Assembly (NCBI GenBank): GCA_021555105.2
Contig: CP134604.1
Location: 558,001 to 622,000, forward strand
From: Thalassospiraceae bacterium LMO-JJ14
Lineage (GTDB): Bacteria; Pseudomonadota; Alphaproteobacteria; Rhodospirillales; Casp-alpha2
Length of the DNA: 64,000 nt
Reading direction: 5' to 3'
Of this stretch, positions 47,430 to 56,406 are shown piece after piece. The notes beneath the pieces are model-generated. The model searched no databases and had not been told where the DNA came from. It saw only the letters and a program-made list of their open reading frames with translations. The position numbers were made by a program, and so were the translations under genes. Numbering within the stretch: position 1 is the stretch's first letter; the number at the start of each line of letters is the position of its first letter.

Positions 47430-47694
47430 CCTTGGCGAACCACAACAGCAAGATCAGGATCACCGGCGAAATATCGACGCCGCCGAGGTCCGGCAGGAAG
47501 CGGCGGATCGGGCCCAGAAGCGGTTCCGTCAGACGCGTCACGACATCATAGATCAAACGAACGAACTGATTCGACAAGTTGATGACGTTGAAGGCGATCA
47601 GCCAGCTCATGATGACGCCGATGATCAGCACCCAGGTATAGAGCTCGATCAGGTGATAAATGAGGGCAAGGGCCGGGCCGATGATGACGTCCAT
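47395..47694 (-). CDS. YggT family membrane protein
   Basis: 99 residues from ATG 47694. ALIYHLIELYTWVLIIGVIM and a second helix near the C-terminus ([20 protein letters not shown]) frame a short loop with EPLLGPIRRFLPDLGGVDIS, the conserved core. It is linked to osmotic stress and cell-division proteins in other bacteria. First gene of the yggT-yggU-folD group. Confidence 0.88.
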   Translation of the reverse strand: MDVIIGPALALIYHLIELYTWVLIIGVIMSWLIAFNVINLSNQFVRLIYDVVTRLTEPLLGPIRRFLPDLGGVDISPVILILLLWFAKDVVYRLALRIG

Positions 47695-47828
47695 GTACTT
47701 TCTCTCCGATGGGCGGGGCAATGCCCGCCAGAAACGACGCTAAAGGTAATTGCCTGTTCCGGATGGCGCAAGCGTCCAGCCGCCCGGTGCGTGCTCGGAG
47801 TAGAGATCGCCGGATGTCGCATAGCGTC

Positions 47829-47858
47829 TTGACAGAAATAGGCGCCGCGCCGCATATT
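47829..47858 (+). promoter_or_regulatory. Candidate promoter for tRNA-Ala
   Basis: A consensus TTGACA (47829-47834) is followed 18 bp later by CATATT (47853-47858). The tRNA begins 44 nt further on, leaving a short 5' leader. The -10 has four of six consensus bases. Confidence 0.45.
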
Positions 47859-47902
47859 CCGCGCCCGTCGGCGAGGCTATGACCCGCCGGGGAACTTGGT
47901 GC

Positions 47903-47984
<82 letters not shown>

Positions 47985-47987
<3 letters not shown>

Positions 47988-49037
47988 ATGACTTACAGCC
48001 ATTTTCAACGGTGGAGAATTTTCCACTGTGCCCGAAATGTGCCCAAATGAATTCTGGCGCTGATCGAGTACGCGGATAGCGGCCTCCTGAAATTCGGGGG
48101 CCAGGTGGGCATATCGCTGCACCATCGACAGCGACTTGTGCCCGGTGAGGTTCATCACCTCGTAGAGCGGCACGCCGCCCTGCACCAGACGCGATGCAAA
48201 CGTGTGCCGGAGATCGTGAAAGCGGAAGTTTTCTATTCCCGCCCGTTCGCAGGCTTTGGCAAACGATGACCGCATGTCCTTGACGGCCCTGCCGCCCCAC
48301 GTGAACACGGGGCCGCTTTCCTTGGGGCCAAGGGCCAGCAGGGTCCGGTAAGCGCGTTCACAGAGCCTTACAGAGCGGTCTTCGCCGTTCTTGGTTTCCA
48401 TGAACGTGACCCGCCGTGACGCCAGATCGACGTTGCGCCAGTCCAGCCCCAAAAGCTCACCCCGTCTGCCGCCGGTATCGACGGCAAAACGGATCAAAGG
48501 CTTCAAGTGCGATGCGGCTGCCATGACGAGGCGTTCTTCCTCCTCAAACGTCAGCCAGCGGTTGCGGGGCTTGGACGGTTTCAGCCTCGGAAAGTTCGGC
48601 ACGAAGTCCGTTCGTTCTTCCCGCCGTGCCATGTTGATGGCGGCACGGACGATGGCCAGATCGGCAAGGCACATGGCGGACGAGACGGACTCTAACCGTT
48701 CGTCGACAAATGCCTGTACGTTGCGGTACGTGAAGTCGGAAACGTTCCATCCTTCGAACCGTTTCGCCAGATACCGGATTCTGTATCGTGTCTTGGCCAT
48801 GAAGTTCTTCGTGTTATCCCGTTTCTTTGCCTTGGCGTATCGTAACAGGGCTTCGGAAAACGGAAGTTCGGGTTTCTTCCCGAAATGATCTTCCAGAAAA
48901 TCTTCCTGTACCCATTTGGAAACCAGCGCTTCGGCTAGCTTCCGGTCGTCAGTCCCAGTACTTCGGCGATGTCGCTTTCCGTCCTGGTTCCATGTCGCCC
49001 ACCATTGGGACGAGTTCTTGCGTTTGTAGAGTCGCAT
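47985..49037 (-). CDS. Tyrosine recombinase (phage-type integrase)
   Basis: 350 residues from ATG 49037, with GAGGAGA 9 nt before it. The N-terminus RLYKRKNSSQWWATWNQDGK is an arm-binding-like start; a SAM-like core-binding domain follows (NFMAKTRYRIRYLAKRFEGW). The catalytic residues are visible: R in DTGGRRGELLGLDW, Lys loop FMETKNGEDRSVRL, HDLRHTFASRLVQ (H-x-x-R), GHKS and MVQRYAHL (Tyr nucleophile). Its stop codon lies in the att core, and its 3' end contains two TGTGCCC sites. Confidence 0.95.
48027..48044 (+). promoter_or_regulatory. Left arm-type integrase sites (paired TGTGCCC)
   Basis: TGTGCCC starts at 48027 and 48038, 11 bp apart and in the same direction, inside the 3' end of the integrase gene about 40 bp from the att core. 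The same pair with the same 11-bp spacing occurs twice near the right end. Confidence 0.6.
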
Positions 49038-49258
49038 ATTTGCCGTCTCCTCAAATCCGAGGTTCGGGCGCTGTCGCACCGTTTAGTATCGTTGGCGTAC
49101 TGAACGATGTCCACAACGTCCCAGCGTTTTGTTCGGGGGCCGAAATCGCAAAAGGGGATGTCGAGCGTGTTGAAGGTATCGACGGACACACCCAGCCACG
49201 CCGCCGCCTCATCGCGGGCGAGGTATCGTCTGGGTGGCAGGGTCGTCTCAACTTTCAA
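48935..49258 (-). CDS. Excisionase/AlpA-like small DNA-binding protein
   Basis: 107 residues from TTG 49258. The N-terminal half RRYLARDEAAAWLGVSVDTF followed by CDFGPRTKRWDVVDIVQY is a MerR-type winged helix as in phage excisionases. It overlaps the integrase start by about 100 nt in another frame, so the two genes are co-transcribed. Direct excision control is inferred from position. The stretch after residue 60 may be poorly conserved. Confidence 0.7.
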   Translation of the reverse strand: MKVETTLPPRRYLARDEAAAWLGVSVDTFNTLDIPFCDFGPRTKRWDVVDIVQYANDTKRCDSARTSDLRRRQICDSTNARTRPNGGRHGTRTESDIAEVLGLTTGS

Positions 49259-49365
49259 ACGTACAAATCCCGTATCTGCTCGAATCGTTCCTTAAGCAGT
49301 GGATGCTTTAGGAAACCCTTGGGTTCGCGAATGGTCTAAGCGAAATGGCATTGCCGGGTCGAATG

Positions 49366-49952
49366 CCTTTAAAGGGAAATATTCCTTTAAAGGAATCCGG
49401 TCCCTTTAAAGGCAAAGAGCAATTTTATTTCGTTTTGGGATTTTCCCTTTAAAGGAAACTTTTTTAACAAACCTGTCATTTGCTCCACCTTTCATGCCAA
49501 ACCTCGAACCGCGCTAACGCGAAACCGTCTGCAATAATTCTTGCCGTATACGGAGCACATCTCAGGACCGGTTGTCGCGGTCCCGTATACGTATACGGGA
49601 ATGGTGGTCGTTTGAGTGTGTTCGGGGGCTGATTTCCGTATACGGCGATTCGCGTATACGGAACTGAATGGGGGCGTCTCGCAGGTATACGTATGGGTGC
49701 AGGAAAATGTCAGAATGATGAGTTTCTTTGATACACATGATTGAGCCTTAACCAGACACGCGAGCCTTTCCCGCAGGATGGCCCATAGTTTTACCGATCT
49801 GTAGACCGAGCCTTAAGCTTAAGCTTAGGAAACAGTGACGCCCCTTAAGCTTAAGGTGGAGCGAATCGGAATACGTAAGCTTAAAAAGCGAAATATTAAT
49901 CGGATAGACACTCGCCCAAACAACCCCTTAAGGTTGTCCCGTCTTTAAAGAC
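49366..49952. repeat. Three-block palindrome array before hsdR
   Basis: Block A: CCTTTAAAGG at 49366, 49384, 49403 and 49446 (four exact copies; the second is inside the 16-bp palindrome ATTCCTTTAAAGGAAT), plus GTCTTTAAAGAC at 49941 just before the hsdR ribosome site. Block B: CCGTATACGG at 49544 and 49636, the 20-bp palindrome TCCCGTATACGTATACGGGA at 49581, GCGTATACGG at 49652 and GGTATACG at 49684. Block C: CTTAAGCTTAAG at 49812, CCTTAAGCTTAAGG at 49843, TAAGCTTA at 49876 and CCTTAAGG at 49926. 49340-49963 has no gene. The blocks may be operators, iterons or hairpins. Confidence 0.88.
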
Positions 49953-49963
49953 GAGGGGGCTCA

Positions 49964-52723
49964 ATGCCAACGCCGGAGGATAAGGCGCGGGAGGTTATCG
50001 ACGCTCAGCTTGATGCTGCGGGTTGGGATATCCAGGATATGGATAAGTTCAACCGTAATGCCGCGTTGGGCGTGGCCGTGCGCGAATTCTCGTTACCGAG
50101 TGGCCCATGCGATTATCTTTTGTTCGTCGATGGCAAGGCGGCAGGCGTCATCGAAGCGAAAAAAGAGGGCGTCACCCTAAGCGGTGTATCGGATCAGTCC
50201 GAAAAATATATGAGCAAGCTGCCAGATCATCTGGCGCGGTGGGCCGATAGCCTGATTTTCGACTATGAAGCGACCGGCACGGAGACGTTATTCCGTGACA
50301 TGCGCGATCCAAATCCGCGTTCGCGTCGCGTCTTTGCATTTCACAGGCCGGAAACGCTTCTTGCCTGGTTGAAACAGGACAAATCCTTAAGGGCCAAGCT
50401 CACGGAAATGCCCGATTTAGACGAGCGCGGCCTTCGCGATTGTCAGGTCGATGCAATCACCGACCTTGAAAAATCACTCGCTGCCGACAAACCACGCTCT
50501 TTGATTCAAATGGCGACGGGTGCGGGGAAGACATTCACCGCGTGCACGTTCTGTTATCGGCTGATCAAGAACGCCGATGCCAAACGCATACTTTTTCTGG
50601 TCGACCGCAACAATCTGGGCGATCAAACGTTGCGCGAATTTCAGGCATTTCAGCCGCCCGGCACGGCAAACCGCTTCAGCGATACCTACATTGTGCAGCA
50701 CCTGCATGTGCGGCGAATCGATCCTGACGCCAAGATCGTGATTACGACGATCCAGCGCCTGTATTCGATGCTACGGGGCCAGGACTTGCCCGAGGAAGAC
50801 GAAGAAATCTCCGGCTTCGAGAAATGGCAGGGCGATGATGATGAAATACCGCCGCTCGCCTATAATCCCGAAATCCCTATCGAGACATTCGATTTCATCG
50901 TCACTGACGAATGCCACCGGTCCATTTACGGACTATGGCGACAGGTGCTGGAATACTTCGATGCGTCGATCATCGGCCTGACGGCGACCCCGTCAAAGCA
51001 TACGCTGGGGTTCTTCAATCAGAACCTTGTGGCCGAATATCCGTATGAACGCTCCGTCGCCGATGGCGTCAACGTCGGCTACGAAGTCTATCGAATCCGC
51101 ACCCGTGTGACCGAACAGGGCGGCAAGGTTGAAACCGAGGAGGCAGGTTTCCAGGTGCCGGTGCGTGACAAGCGCACCCGCAAGGTTCGCTATGAAACGC
51201 TTGATGCCGATCTGGAATATACCGCCAAGGAACTGGACCGATCCGTCGTCAATCCCAACCAGATCAGAACCGTGCTGCAGACGTACAAGGACAGGGTCTT
51301 TACCGAACTGTTCCCCGAACGCACGGGCGAATGGCTGCCCAAGACACTGATCTTCGCCAAGGATGACAACCATGCCGAAGAGATCGTCACCGCCGTCCGA
51401 GAAGTCTTTGGCGAGGGTAACGACTTCGCCAAGAAGATCACGTACCGCAACACGGGCGAGAAGCCGAAACAGATGATCAAGGCCTTCCGTGTTGACCCGT
51501 TCCCGCGCATTGCCGTGACCGTCGACATGATCGCAACGGGGACCGACATCAAGCCGGTCGAAGTGCTGATCTTCATGCGTGACGTTAAATCCGAAGGCTA
51601 TTACGAGCAGATGAAGGGGCGCGGTGTCCGCACCATCCCCGATGCCGATCTTCAAAGCGTCACGCCGGATGCAAAAACAAAGACCCGGTTCATTTTAATT
51701 GATGCGGTCGGGGTGTCGGAGACCAAAAAGAACGCCAGCCAGCCGCTTGAGCGCAAAAAATCCGTCAGCTTCAATGCGCTGATCGATCAGATCGCCATGG
51801 GCAGGCGGGACGAGGATGCGCTGTCGTCCCTTGCCGCGCGGCTTGCCGTGCTGGACCGTAATTTGGCCGACGAAGACCGTGCCCGTATTGCCGAGGTGAC
51901 AGGCGGCAAGACACCGCGCGATCTGGCCAACGATCTGCTGGACGCCATCGACCCGGACAAACAGGAAGCGGCCATCCGGGCCAAGTATATAATGCCGACG
52001 CAAACGGAGGAACAGCAGGTCATCGACGAGATGACGGAAACCGCCTGCCGCTCCTTCGATGACCCGGACGCGCGCAATCTGCTAAAAGACATCAAGCAGA
52101 AAACCGACATCGTGATCGACGAAATCACCACGGACGAGGTCACGGGCGCGGGCTTCGACAAGAAGCAGGCCGAAGCCACGGTCACCAGCTTCAAAAAGTT
52201 TATCGAAGACAACCGCGACGAACTGACGGCATTGCAGATTCTTTATAACCAGCCGCAGGGACGGCAGAAGTTGACCTATGCCGAGATCAGGGAGCTGGTC
52301 ACTGTCATGACGGAACGCCCCCCGCATCTGACAACGGCGACGGTCTGGCAGGCCTACAAGCGGCTTGATGCTGCCAAGGTGCGCGGCGCACCGGTTGATG
52401 AGCAACTGACGGAGGTTGTCAGTCTTGTCCGCTTCGCGCTGGGCCAGGCGGACGTCCTTGAACCTTTCGGGGCGGTCGTCGAGCAGCGCTTCAACCTGTG
52501 GATGGGGCGCGAAAAAAAAGCTGGCCGGGTATACTCAAAGGAACAGGAGGGCTGGCTTCGTGACATCGCGTCCTTTATTGCTGCCAATGCGGAAATCGCG
52601 CCGGGTGATTTTCAGGATGTACCGAGCCTCGCCGACCGGGGCGGCATCCTGCAGGCGCGCAAGGTATTGGGGCCGAACTTGAACGACATGCTGGATGATC
52701 TGCAGGGGGCGTTGGTGGCGTGA
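49964..52723 (+). CDS. hsdR: Type I restriction enzyme subunit R (EcoEI-like)
   Basis: 919 residues. The N-terminal nuclease has DYLLFVDGKAAGVIEAKKEG (E64-x-K66, PD-ExK). The helicase core has SLIQMATGAGKTFTACTFC (Walker A, about residue 182), FDFIVTDECHRSIYGLWRQV (DECH) and IIGLTATPSKHTLGFFN, and motif VI lies in MKGRGVRTIP. The C-terminal part (about 700-919) matches the EcoEI R C-terminal domain. It translocates and cuts unmodified DNA. It is the first gene of the operon, which is unusual for type I systems; GAGGGGG is its ribosome site. Confidence 0.95.
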   Translation: MPTPEDKAREVIDAQLDAAGWDIQDMDKFNRNAALGVAVREFSLPSGPCDYLLFVDGKAAGVIEAKKEGVTLSGVSDQSEKYMSKLPDHLARWADSLIFDYEATGTETLFRDMRDPNPRSRRVFAFHRPETLLAWLKQDKSLRAKLTEMPDLDERGLRDCQVDAITDLEKSLAADKPRSLIQMATGAGKTFTACTFCYRLIKNADAKRILFLVDRNNLGDQTLREFQAFQPPGTANRFSDTYIVQHLHVRRIDPDAKIVITTIQRLYSMLRGQDLPEEDEEISGFEKWQGDDDEIPPLAYNPEIPIETFDFIVTDECHRSIYGLWRQVLEYFDASIIGLTATPSKHTLGFFNQNLVAEYPYERSVADGVNVGYEVYRIRTRVTEQGGKVETEEAGFQVPVRDKRTRKVRYETLDADLEYTAKELDRSVVNPNQIRTVLQTYKDRVFTELFPERTGEWLPKTLIFAKDDNHAEEIVTAVREVFGEGNDFAKKITYRNTGEKPKQMIKAFRVDPFPRIAVTVDMIATGTDIKPVEVLIFMRDVKSEGYYEQMKGRGVRTIPDADLQSVTPDAKTKTRFILIDAVGVSETKKNASQPLERKKSVSFNALIDQIAMGRRDEDALSSLAARLAVLDRNLADEDRARIAEVTGGKTPRDLANDLLDAIDPDKQEAAIRAKYIMPTQTEEQQVIDEMTETACRSFDDPDARNLLKDIKQKTDIVIDEITTDEVTGAGFDKKQAEATVTSFKKFIEDNRDELTALQILYNQPQGRQKLTYAEIRELVTVMTERPPHLTTATVWQAYKRLDAAKVRGAPVDEQLTEVVSLVRFALGQADVLEPFGAVVEQRFNLWMGREKKAGRVYSKEQEGWLRDIASFIAANAEIAPGDFQDVPSLADRGGILQARKVLGPNLNDMLDDLQGALVA

Positions 52724-54156
52724 TGGATGTCAATCTGCCAAATGGATGGAGCATCACCTCACTTGATAAATTTACGCAAACTCGGGGAAGTTCGATCAAC
52801 CCTGCCAAATCTCCAGACGAGGTTTTCGAATTATACTCAGTGCCAAGCTATGACATAGGAATGCCCGAGAGCACACTTGGATCAGAAATAGGCTCATCCA
52901 AACAGGCCGTTACGCCTCTGAGTGTGCTCCTTTGTAAAATTAATCCTCGGATTAACAGATCGTGGGTTGTCGGAGAGGCTGCCGGTTATCGACAGATAGC
53001 CTCCACTGAATGGATAGTATTCCCGCCTTCTGATGCATATGAACCAGAATATCTTTGCTATTTTCTCCGCCAACATTCCGTAAGAGACTATTTGGCGCAA
53101 AACGTCTCTGGCGTTGGCGGCTCACTAATGCGAGTTAAAGCGTCGACGCTTAAGGATTTTCCGTTTCCAGTCGCACCGCGAGTCGAGCAGCGCCGCATCG
53201 TTGAGAAGATCGAGACGCTGTTCGCGCGTCTGGACAAGGGAGAGGAAGCGCTGCGCGAAGTGCAGAAACTTCTCGCGCGATATCGCCAGTCCGTCCTGAA
53301 GGCGGCCGTTACCGGCCAGCTTACCGCCGATTGGCGCGCTGAGAACGCTGACCGGCTGGAACATGGTCGCGATCTGCTCGCCCGCATTCTGGAAACCCGC
53401 CGCGAACAATGGTCAGGCCGGGGCAAATACAAGGACCCCGCCGAGCCAAATAATAATTATATTGTCACGCCTGATGGATGGGCGACGGCATCGCTTCAAA
53501 TGGTGTCTCATAAAGTCACTGATGGTACACACCAGTCTCCAGAGTTCGCCGATTCTGGTATCCCGTTCATCGTGATCGCGAACGTAAAAAAAGGCCGGAT
53601 AGATTGGTCTTCGGTCAACAAGTGGGTTTCCATAGAGACATATGCTGAGCTGACCCGGAATTGCATGCCCGAGAAAGGCGACATTTTATATACGGCAGTT
53701 GGTTCATATGGCATTGCGCTGCATGTAGTGGATGATCGTCCATTTGTTTTCCAAAGACACATTGCACATATCAAACCCCTAAACGGGGTCATGAATCCTG
53801 ATTTCTTGGTGCTTGTTCTCAACTCCCCGCAATCACTAAAACACGCACACCAAGTTGCGAGAGGCGTCGCTCAAAAAACGGTTACTCTTGGTGAGCTTTC
53901 TCAATTCTTGGTTCCAATTCCTTCAACGGAGGAACAAGCCCGGATCGTAGATATCGTTGCTGAAAAAACCTCGCAAAATGATGCTCTCGAAACTTGGTGC
54001 CAAGCTGAGCTAAAGCGCTCCAACGCGTTACGCCAATCCATCCTGAAAGACGCCTTTGCGGGCTGTCTCGTTCCGCAAGACCCAAACGACGAACCCGCCG
54101 CAGAACTGCTTGCACGCATCAAAGAAGAGGGTGCGCGCGGCGCAGCTCGCACGTAG
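52723..54156 (+). CDS. hsdS: Type I restriction-modification specificity subunit S
   Basis: 477 residues; ATG 52723 overlaps the hsdR stop (GTG 52720 also possible). Two target recognition domains (about 1-145 and 230-395) each end in the conserved helical spacer: VEQRRIVEKIETLFARLDKG, with LLARYRQSVLKAAVTGQLTA, and later EEQARIVDIVAEKTSQNDAL, with LRQSILKDAFAGCLVPQDPN. Both recognition domains are AT-richer than the spacers, as expected for exchanged domains. Bipartite target not deducible. Confidence 0.94.
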   Translation: MDVNLPNGWSITSLDKFTQTRGSSINPAKSPDEVFELYSVPSYDIGMPESTLGSEIGSSKQAVTPLSVLLCKINPRINRSWVVGEAAGYRQIASTEWIVFPPSDAYEPEYLCYFLRQHSVRDYLAQNVSGVGGSLMRVKASTLKDFPFPVAPRVEQRRIVEKIETLFARLDKGEEALREVQKLLARYRQSVLKAAVTGQLTADWRAENADRLEHGRDLLARILETRREQWSGRGKYKDPAEPNNNYIVTPDGWATASLQMVSHKVTDGTHQSPEFADSGIPFIVIANVKKGRIDWSSVNKWVSIETYAELTRNCMPEKGDILYTAVGSYGIALHVVDDRPFVFQRHIAHIKPLNGVMNPDFLVLVLNSPQSLKHAHQVARGVAQKTVTLGELSQFLVPIPSTEEQARIVDIVAEKTSQNDALETWCQAELKRSNALRQSILKDAFAGCLVPQDPNDEPAAELLARIKEEGARGAART

Positions 54157-54166
54157 GAAGGTCCGC

Positions 54167-54892
54167 ATGTCAGAGGCCAAAAAGATCGATCCAGAATTGT
54201 TGCCGTGGGTGTGGGCATTGCGCGAACAGATACATCTGCTTGACGGTGGCGATGGATTTTATGTCGAGCAAGCGCGAGCGGGGTGGCGGGAGCCAGCGAA
54301 CTGGCTCCCGCCGAGCGCAAGAGCGTCGAAATATTCGGGGACGGAATGGCCGTTCGATCAGTTCCTGAAGGCGTATGGGCTGAAGCGTGGTGATGCTGCG
54401 ACATTTTTTTCGGATGCGGAGAATCTCCGCGAGTTTAAACGTATTTGTGCGAATCGATTTTCTGGCCCGTTTAGCAGCCTGGATGATGCCGGACGAAGGT
54501 GGGAGGCGGCCATCAAGGACACAAAGGCTGCGAGTTGCCCAGCCAACCTCGCCTCGGCCACTTCAAAGGTCTTTTGGTGTTATCATCCGGACAAACTCTC
54601 AATGTATGATGCCTATGCCCGAGGTGCGCTAGCGCGTCGTGCAAAGGGTCGTTGGGTCAAATATCTAAAAGATCTGTCAGAGACAAATTTTATTGAGGTG
54701 TTTGAGGAATTTTTTGAAAAAGACGCCAAGCCATTCATTCAGCAAGCAGAGCATTTTTCCGACCGACATTATCCCTACCCGCGACGAGTTGCAGACAAAT
54801 TTCTATGGCTCAACGGCAGCGGCAGGCAGGATGCGATCTTGCAGCGATTTAAAGCAGGCTTGGACCAAGGGCGGTATAAGCAATGGAAATAA
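54167..54892 (+). CDS. Unknown protein embedded between hsdS and hsdM
   Basis: 241 residues from ATG 54167, with AGGAAGG before it. I do not recognise the family. Visible features: LLPWVWALREQIHLLDGGDG, WPFDQFLKAYGLKRGDAATF, SATSKVFWCYHPDKLSMYDA, RRAKGRWVKYLKDLSETNFI and a basic C-terminus. The S-K-x-x-W-x-x-x-P-x-x-x-x-x-Y-D pattern resembles segments in other defence-island proteins of unknown function (from memory). No nuclease, methylase or P-loop motif. It is AT-richer than hsdR and lies in the middle of the R-M operon, 83 nt before hsdM, so a role tied to restriction is likely but unproved. Confidence 0.75.
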   Translation: MSEAKKIDPELLPWVWALREQIHLLDGGDGFYVEQARAGWREPANWLPPSARASKYSGTEWPFDQFLKAYGLKRGDAATFFSDAENLREFKRICANRFSGPFSSLDDAGRRWEAAIKDTKAASCPANLASATSKVFWCYHPDKLSMYDAYARGALARRAKGRWVKYLKDLSETNFIEVFEEFFEKDAKPFIQQAEHFSDRHYPYPRRVADKFLWLNGSGRQDAILQRFKAGLDQGRYKQWK

Positions 54893-54975
54893 TCAAAGAT
54901 CTTTTCTGTGGGCAGTTGGCAAGGATGCCAGCCTTAGGTGGTCACGTGAAGATAACCGTAGTTAAAGTCAAGTAG

Positions 54976-56406
54976 ATGACCAACGAACAACTCGTCTCGA
55001 AAGTCTGGAACTATGCGCATGTGCTGCGCGATCAGGGTATTTCCTATGGCGATTATATCGAGCAGATCACCTATCTGCTGTTCCTGAAAATGGATCAGGA
55101 GCGTGAGGACCTGTTGGGCGAAACGTCCGCCATCCCGCCAGAATGGAGCTGGGCACAGTTGGCGAACAAGGACGGTGACGCGCTGGAACTGCAGTACCGT
55201 CACACGCTGGAAAACCTCGGCAGCGAAGAAGGGCTGATTGGCACGATCTTCAAGAAGGCGCAGAACAAGCTTTCCGATCCTGCCAAGTTGACGCGCATCG
55301 TCAGTCTGATCGACAAGGAAGGACCGTGGGTCGGTCTTGAGGTCGACGTGAAAGGCGAGATTTACGAGGGACTGCTGGAACGCAACGCATCGGAAGTGAA
55401 ATCCGGGGCCGGTCAGTACTTCACGCCACGCCCGGTGATCGAGGCCATCGTCAAATGCGTCGACCCGAAGATCGGTGAAACCGTCTGTGATCCGGCCTGC
55501 GGTACAGGCGGTTTCTTGCTCGCGGCCTACGATCATATGAAAGGTCAGTCTCAGGATCGCACCAAACTACGTGACCTGCGTCATACGGCTTTCACTGGGA
55601 TTGATATCGTCGATGAGGTTGTCCGTCTGTGCGCGATGAACCTTTACCTGCATGGCGTCGGCAATGGTGGCAGTCCGGTACACCAGGGCGATGCGTTGGC
55701 CAATGACGGTGGTGAGCGCTTCAAGGTGGTGTTGACCAATCCCCCGTTCGGCAAGAAATCCAGTTACAAGATCGTCGGTGAAGACGGATCAATCACGACC
55801 GAGACCGAAAGTTACGAACGCGAGGACTTTAAGTTCACCACATCGAACAAACAGTTCAATTTTCTGCAGCACATCATGACGATTCTGGAAGCGAACGGTC
55901 GTGCCGGTATCGTGCTGCCAGATAATGTGTTGTTCGAAGCGGGCCGTGCCGGCGAAGGTATCCGCAAACGATTATTGGAAGGCTTCAACTTCCATACGCT
56001 GCTACGCCTGCCGACCGGTATCTGGTACAGCCCTGGCGTGAAGGCGAATGTCCTTTTCTTTGACAAGCGCCCGGCGTCAAAGGACGTGCAGACTAAGGAA
56101 CTCTGGGTCTACGACTACCGCACAAATGTGCACAAAACGCTGAAAACCAAACGGCTTGCCAGCGCCGATCTGGATGATTTCGTCAAATGCTATCGCGAGC
56201 GCAAGGAAACGGAGCGCTTCAAGCGGTTTACGTATGATGAGCTCGCCAAGCGCGACAAGCTGAACCTCGATATCTTCTGGCTTAAGGACGACAGCCTCGA
56301 AGACATCGACAGCCTGCCGGAGCCGGACATCCTCGCTGCCGAAATCGTCGAGAACCTTGAAAGCGCACTGGAACAATTTCGGGGTGTCGCTGAGGAGTTG
56401 GAGTGA
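54976..56406 (+). CDS. hsdM: Type I restriction-modification methylase subunit M
   Basis: 476 residues. QYFTPRPVIEAIVKCVDPKI leads into DPACGTGGFLLAAYDHM (SAM motif I) and TGIDIVDEVVRLCAMNLYLH; VVLTNPPFGKKSSYK is the NPPF catalytic motif for N6-adenine methylation. The N-terminal HsdM helical domain (VWNYAHVLRDQGISYGDYIE) is complete. It stands after the unknown gene with an 83-nt gap and no strong ribosome site. Confidence 0.95.
   Translation: MTNEQLVSKVWNYAHVLRDQGISYGDYIEQITYLLFLKMDQEREDLLGETSAIPPEWSWAQLANKDGDALELQYRHTLENLGSEEGLIGTIFKKAQNKLSDPAKLTRIVSLIDKEGPWVGLEVDVKGEIYEGLLERNASEVKSGAGQYFTPRPVIEAIVKCVDPKIGETVCDPACGTGGFLLAAYDHMKGQSQDRTKLRDLRHTAFTGIDIVDEVVRLCAMNLYLHGVGNGGSPVHQGDALANDGGERFKVVLTNPPFGKKSSYKIVGEDGSITTETESYEREDFKFTTSNKQFNFLQHIMTILEANGRAGIVLPDNVLFEAGRAGEGIRKRLLEGFNFHTLLRLPTGIWYSPGVKANVLFFDKRPASKDVQTKELWVYDYRTNVHKTLKTKRLASADLDDFVKCYRERKETERFKRFTYDELAKRDKLNLDIFWLKDDSLEDIDSLPEPDILAAEIVENLESALEQFRGVAEELE

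Noticed and set aside
49366-49952. CRISPR array
   Set aside because: Repeats are short palindromes with irregular spacing and three different cores, without uniform spacers or cas genes.
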